26,408 nt of DNA from Clostridium sp. AF27-2AA (GTDB taxonomy: Bacteria > Bacillota > Clostridia > Lachnospirales > Lachnospiraceae), in the NCBI RefSeq assembly GCF_003478505.1, contig NZ_QUFI01000037.1, positions 271 through 26,678 on the forward strand. The letters run 5' to 3'. Shown in pieces: positions 24,142 through 26,408 of this stretch (its first letter is position 1; every line of letters starts with the position of its first letter). Position numbers and translations under genes: made by a program. Under the pieces are notes generated by a model. That model made no database searches. It was not told the origin of the DNA and saw only the letters and a list, made by a program, of their open reading frames with translations.

Positions 24142-25776
24142 TTAATTGCTCTTCTTCGGTTTTCGGATGTTCTCTGGTAGTTTTTCCGACCACGGAAACA
24201 GATCATCTAAGAAAGATCGGTCTGTATCATCCATGTGCTTTGGAATCTCTGTCAGAAGATATTCAAAGTACTCGTATGGTTTTAAGTTATTCGCTTTTGC
24301 TGTTTCTGCGATGCTGTAAATGATAGCGGATGATTTCGCACCATTAATCGTGTCTATCATCTGCCAGTTCTTCTTGCCGACACAGAATCCACGGATTGCG
24401 CGCTCGGATGCATTGTTGTCCATTGGAACATCTCCAGCGGTCAGGAAAACCCGAAGGTATTTTTCCTGATTCAATGCATAAGTGAAAGCTTCCCTCAGTT
24501 TTTCTGTACCAACTTCACTTTCGTGTTGTTTCAGGTACACAAACAAAGCATCTACCAGTGGTTTTACAACCACCTGACGCTGAACAAGTCTTTCTTTTGA
24601 TGAAAGTTCCCTGAGTTTCCCTTCCTCCCGGTAGATTGCCTGGATCTGCTTTATAATCAGGAATGAGGCGGATTCTTTCTGGCTTTCTTTTGGAACCACG
24701 GCTAGTGCTTCATCAAAACGCCTGCGGGCATGGACCCAGCAGCCGGCAATGATCAGATCTTCACGTTCTTTTTCCAACGTGTGGTAAACCTGATAGCCAT
24801 CCGTCACGCAGATCCCGGAATAATCCTTTAGGAATTCTCTTGGATGGGACGCATTTCTAGTCCGCTGGTATTCATACAGAATGATCTGCTTTTCCGGATA
24901 CATATGACCGGAACAGTATACCCACATGTAGCTCTTAGAACCAGCACTACGAGCATCCCGGTTTACAAGAACCGGCGTCTCATCTGCCTGAATGACATGG
25001 TAGCCGTAAAGAAGCGTATGCAGATGGTCATAAAGAACCGAAAGGTATTCTTCACCTAACCGGATCATCCAGTTCGCCATGTTCTGTCTGGTTATGGCAA
25101 GGCCATATCGGATAAATTCCTGCTCCAGACGGTAAAGCGGGACAGCATTTACATACTTTCCATTCATGATGGCTGCAGCAAGAGACGCTGAAACCGGACT
25201 TCCATGGAGCAGGCTCTTCGGATGCTTTGCTTTTACCATGTGTCCATCCGCTTTGCTTGCATATACGCCGACATGGTGCTCATCTACTTCAACTTTTGCC
25301 GGAATGAACCGATACCGGCGTGCAATGGCATCTGGAAGTTGTTTCCAGCCGTTTTCGCCGAATTCAGCTGTTAATTCTTCTTCGGTCATGTAGTGATCAA
25401 TCCGGTTTGTGGAAAGTTCAGACATATCCTGAGCCTTTTTGCCTTTTGATTTTTTCTTACGTTCTGGTGCTGCTTCCAGAGTTTCAGGTTCTGGAGCGTC
25501 CAGATCGCAAACAGCTTCTGCTTCATTAAAAAACACAAGGGTTCCATCCACTTCGATAAAACGCATCTGCTGGGTATCCTCCATTTTTTCAGAGGAACGT
25601 CCAAAACGGTTTTTATTAGCCAGAATCAGCTGCTCCATCATTGCCTGCATCTTAGTATCAAGGGAATGCAGATCGGCACTGACCTTTTCTAACTGCTCCT
25701 GCTGGTTCAGAAACATATGGATCAGCATAGACTTGTCAACGCTATTTAATTGTTCTTCTGTGTACTTGATCACCAT
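24142..25776 (-). CDS. tnpC: IS66-family transposase TnpC
   Basis: A 544-residue DDE transposase. The N-terminus has a leucine-zipper-like coiled region (LNQQEQLEKVSADLHSLD) and NKNRFGRSSEKMED, common to IS66 transposases. The catalytic triad is Asp265 (VIQADETPV), Asp326 (GICVTDGYQ) and Glu458 (DNNASERAIRGF), with CWVHARRRFDEA between. The zinc-finger cysteines of many IS66 proteins are not seen in the central region. The open frame extends upstream to 26073, but the start at 25776 is chosen because AAGGAG lies 8 bases before its ATG and the upstream stretch does not resemble transposase. The protein ends KPKKSN at 24142. The left IS66 remnant is a close relative with deletions. Confidence 0.94.
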   Translation of the reverse strand: MVIKYTEEQLNSVDKSMLIHMFLNQQEQLEKVSADLHSLDTKMQAMMEQLILANKNRFGRSSEKMEDTQQMRFIEVDGTLVFFNEAEAVCDLDAPEPETLEAAPERKKKSKGKKAQDMSELSTNRIDHYMTEEELTAEFGENGWKQLPDAIARRYRFIPAKVEVDEHHVGVYASKADGHMVKAKHPKSLLHGSPVSASLAAAIMNGKYVNAVPLYRLEQEFIRYGLAITRQNMANWMIRLGEEYLSVLYDHLHTLLYGYHVIQADETPVLVNRDARSAGSKSYMWVYCSGHMYPEKQIILYEYQRTRNASHPREFLKDYSGICVTDGYQVYHTLEKEREDLIIAGCWVHARRRFDEALAVVPKESQKESASFLIIKQIQAIYREEGKLRELSSKERLVQRQVVVKPLVDALFVYLKQHESEVGTEKLREAFTYALNQEKYLRVFLTAGDVPMDNNASERAIRGFCVGKKNWQMIDTINGAKSSAIIYSIAETAKANNLKPYEYFEYLLTEIPKHMDDTDRSFLDDLFPWSEKLPENIRKPKKSN

Positions 25777-25866
25777 GGCAGGAACTCCTTTTCTTAATGA
25801 GTCCATTGTACCAGATTTACGCAGTTTCTGCCACCTGGCGGCTGTTTTCCTTTCGTCATTATGACG

Positions 25867-25933
25867 GTGGATAACAGTACAGAACACCTGGGATATTTTT
25901 CTGAAATTCCAGATGCTCTGTACTGCTATCCAC
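25867..25933. repeat. 17-bp inverted repeat in the tnpB-tnpC spacer of IS66
   Basis: GTGGATAACAGTACAGA (25867-25883) and TCTGTACTGCTATCCAC (25917-25933) are complementary at 16 of 17 positions, with a 33-base loop. A further GTGGATAAA lies at about 25991. The 296-base spacer (25777-26072) has no other gene. A stem this long between tnpB and tnpC could limit transposase expression or bind a protein; no T-tract follows, so a simple terminator is unlikely. Confidence 0.8.
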
Positions 25934-26072
25934 AAATCCGGTATGTTTTTCTCTGAAAAATTATGCTGCTCGATTTTTGAGAACCGGATGCTGTGGATAA
26001 ATGCAGTAAAATAAAAATATTGCTTTTTTGACAGAAAAACATGGAAAAATTTTTCTCTATAATGCACAAACA

Positions 26073-26408
26073 TTACATCAGTCTCTTGGGATTGTTGTTT
26101 GGCCGGATGGGATGCTTCGGTATAATCTCCAGGCCCTGCATTAACATTGCGTACTGCTCGGATGATATTTCCAGAGCTTCTTCTGCAGAACGCGGCCAGC
26201 TGAATGCACCATTATCTAATCTCTTGTAGAGAAGCAGAAAACCATCACCTTCCCAGAGAAGACCTTTGATACGATTTGTTCTCTTACCACAGAACAAAAA
26301 GAGCGTATTTTTATCGTAAGGGTCAAGTTGAAAACGGAATCGGATCATCGTTGCCAAACCATCTATACCCCTGCGCAGGTCCGTATAGCCAGCTGCAAGA
26401 TAGATCTT
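26073..26408 (-). CDS. tnpB: IS66 TnpB (Orf2), 5' end beyond the window
   Basis: The frame is open from the window end, encoding KIYLAAGYTDLRRGIDGLAT and then MIRFRFQLDPYDKNTLFLFC, GKRTNRIKGLLWEGDGFLLL and YKRLDNGAFSWPRS, stopping at TAA 26075-26073. This is the IS66 Orf2/TnpB protein, an accessory factor of about 115 residues required by many IS66 elements. The internal TTG at 26357 is not the true start because conserved TnpB sequence continues upstream of it. Probably only a few N-terminal residues are missing. It is followed by a 296-base spacer and tnpC on the same strand. Confidence 0.92.
   Translation of the reverse strand, partial: KIYLAAGYTDLRRGIDGLATMIRFRFQLDPYDKNTLFLFCGKRTNRIKGLLWEGDGFLLLYKRLDNGAFSWPRSAEEALEISSEQYAMLMQGLEIIPKHPIRPNNNPKRLM

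Larger units (their letters stand above)
24087..26408 (-). mobile_element. IS66-family insertion sequence (right copy, runs off the window)
   Basis: The element starts at its terminal inverted repeat GTAAACGC (24087-24094), includes a short AAGCCGC-TTTC-GCGGCTT hairpin, the transposase gene tnpC, a 296-base spacer with a large stem-loop, and tnpB, which reaches the window end. tnpA and the other terminus lie outside. GTAA ends and the tnpB-tnpC order are usual for IS66. The coding regions shown are undamaged, so it may be active. Confidence 0.92.

Noticed and set aside
25777..26073. N-terminal extension of the transposase up to 26073.
   Set aside because: The extra 99 residues do not resemble transposase, and a good ribosome site precedes the ATG at 25776.

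Overview
The window looks like accessory DNA of a gut Firmicute, probably a Lachnospiraceae-type Clostridium (inferred from low-GC multidomain hybrid kinases, strong GGAGG ribosome sites, a GEMM-type riboswitch and IS66). It falls into three parts of different origin.

Part 1 (about 60 to 15160, all genes on the minus strand, AT-rich) is a signalling island. From its upstream end it has an XRE regulator with its own terminator, then a sigma-A promoter, a c-di-GMP-I (GEMM) riboswitch and an intrinsic terminator. A run of hybrid histidine kinases follows: a CHASE-type kinase (14475 to 12460), a twin solute-binding-domain kinase (12290 to 9459), an orphan receiver remnant, a second CHASE-type kinase (9063 to 7003), a broken GGDEF gene, an HD-GYP response regulator, a short membrane hybrid kinase, and a second twin solute-binding kinase (2982 to 115). 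Genes for making and degrading c-di-GMP therefore sit downstream of a c-di-GMP sensor RNA. Several members are damaged: one kinase has lost the second helix of its phosphotransfer/dimerisation domain, one receiver is cut by a nonsense codon, the HD-GYP gene has a frameshift at its start, the GGDEF copy has a 337-bp deletion plus a stop, and one receiver survives only as a tail. One apparently intact kinase has 19 copies of a tetranucleotide repeat between its promoter and its ribosome site, a candidate phase-variable element.

Part 2 (about 15430 to 22010) is mostly GC-rich and looks imported. At its left edge are debris of mobile-element genes: an unidentified frameshifted gene, a ParA-like scrap, a MobV/Pre relaxase fragment and a small conserved-looking ORF. 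Next come an OmpR/EnvZ-type two-component system (minus strand) and, divergent from it, a four-gene operon: a 48-aa CXXC membrane peptide, a NapH-like polyferredoxin membrane protein, a thioredoxin-fold (TlpA/ResA-like) lipoprotein and a fused MsrA-MsrB lipoprotein. I infer an extracytoplasmic methionine-sulfoxide repair chain in which membrane Fe-S and thiol proteins supply electrons, perhaps controlled by the adjacent two-component system.

Part 3 (about 22094 to the end) has two IS66-family copies tail to tail. The left one is a deleted remnant. The right one is intact as far as the window shows: tnpC, a stem-loop spacer, and tnpB running off the end. Between them lies an intact second copy of the membrane GGDEF gene that is broken in Part 1. 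Homology between the two GGDEF regions stops exactly at the IS66 terminus. The first bases of the window resemble the end hairpin of an IS200/IS605-type element.
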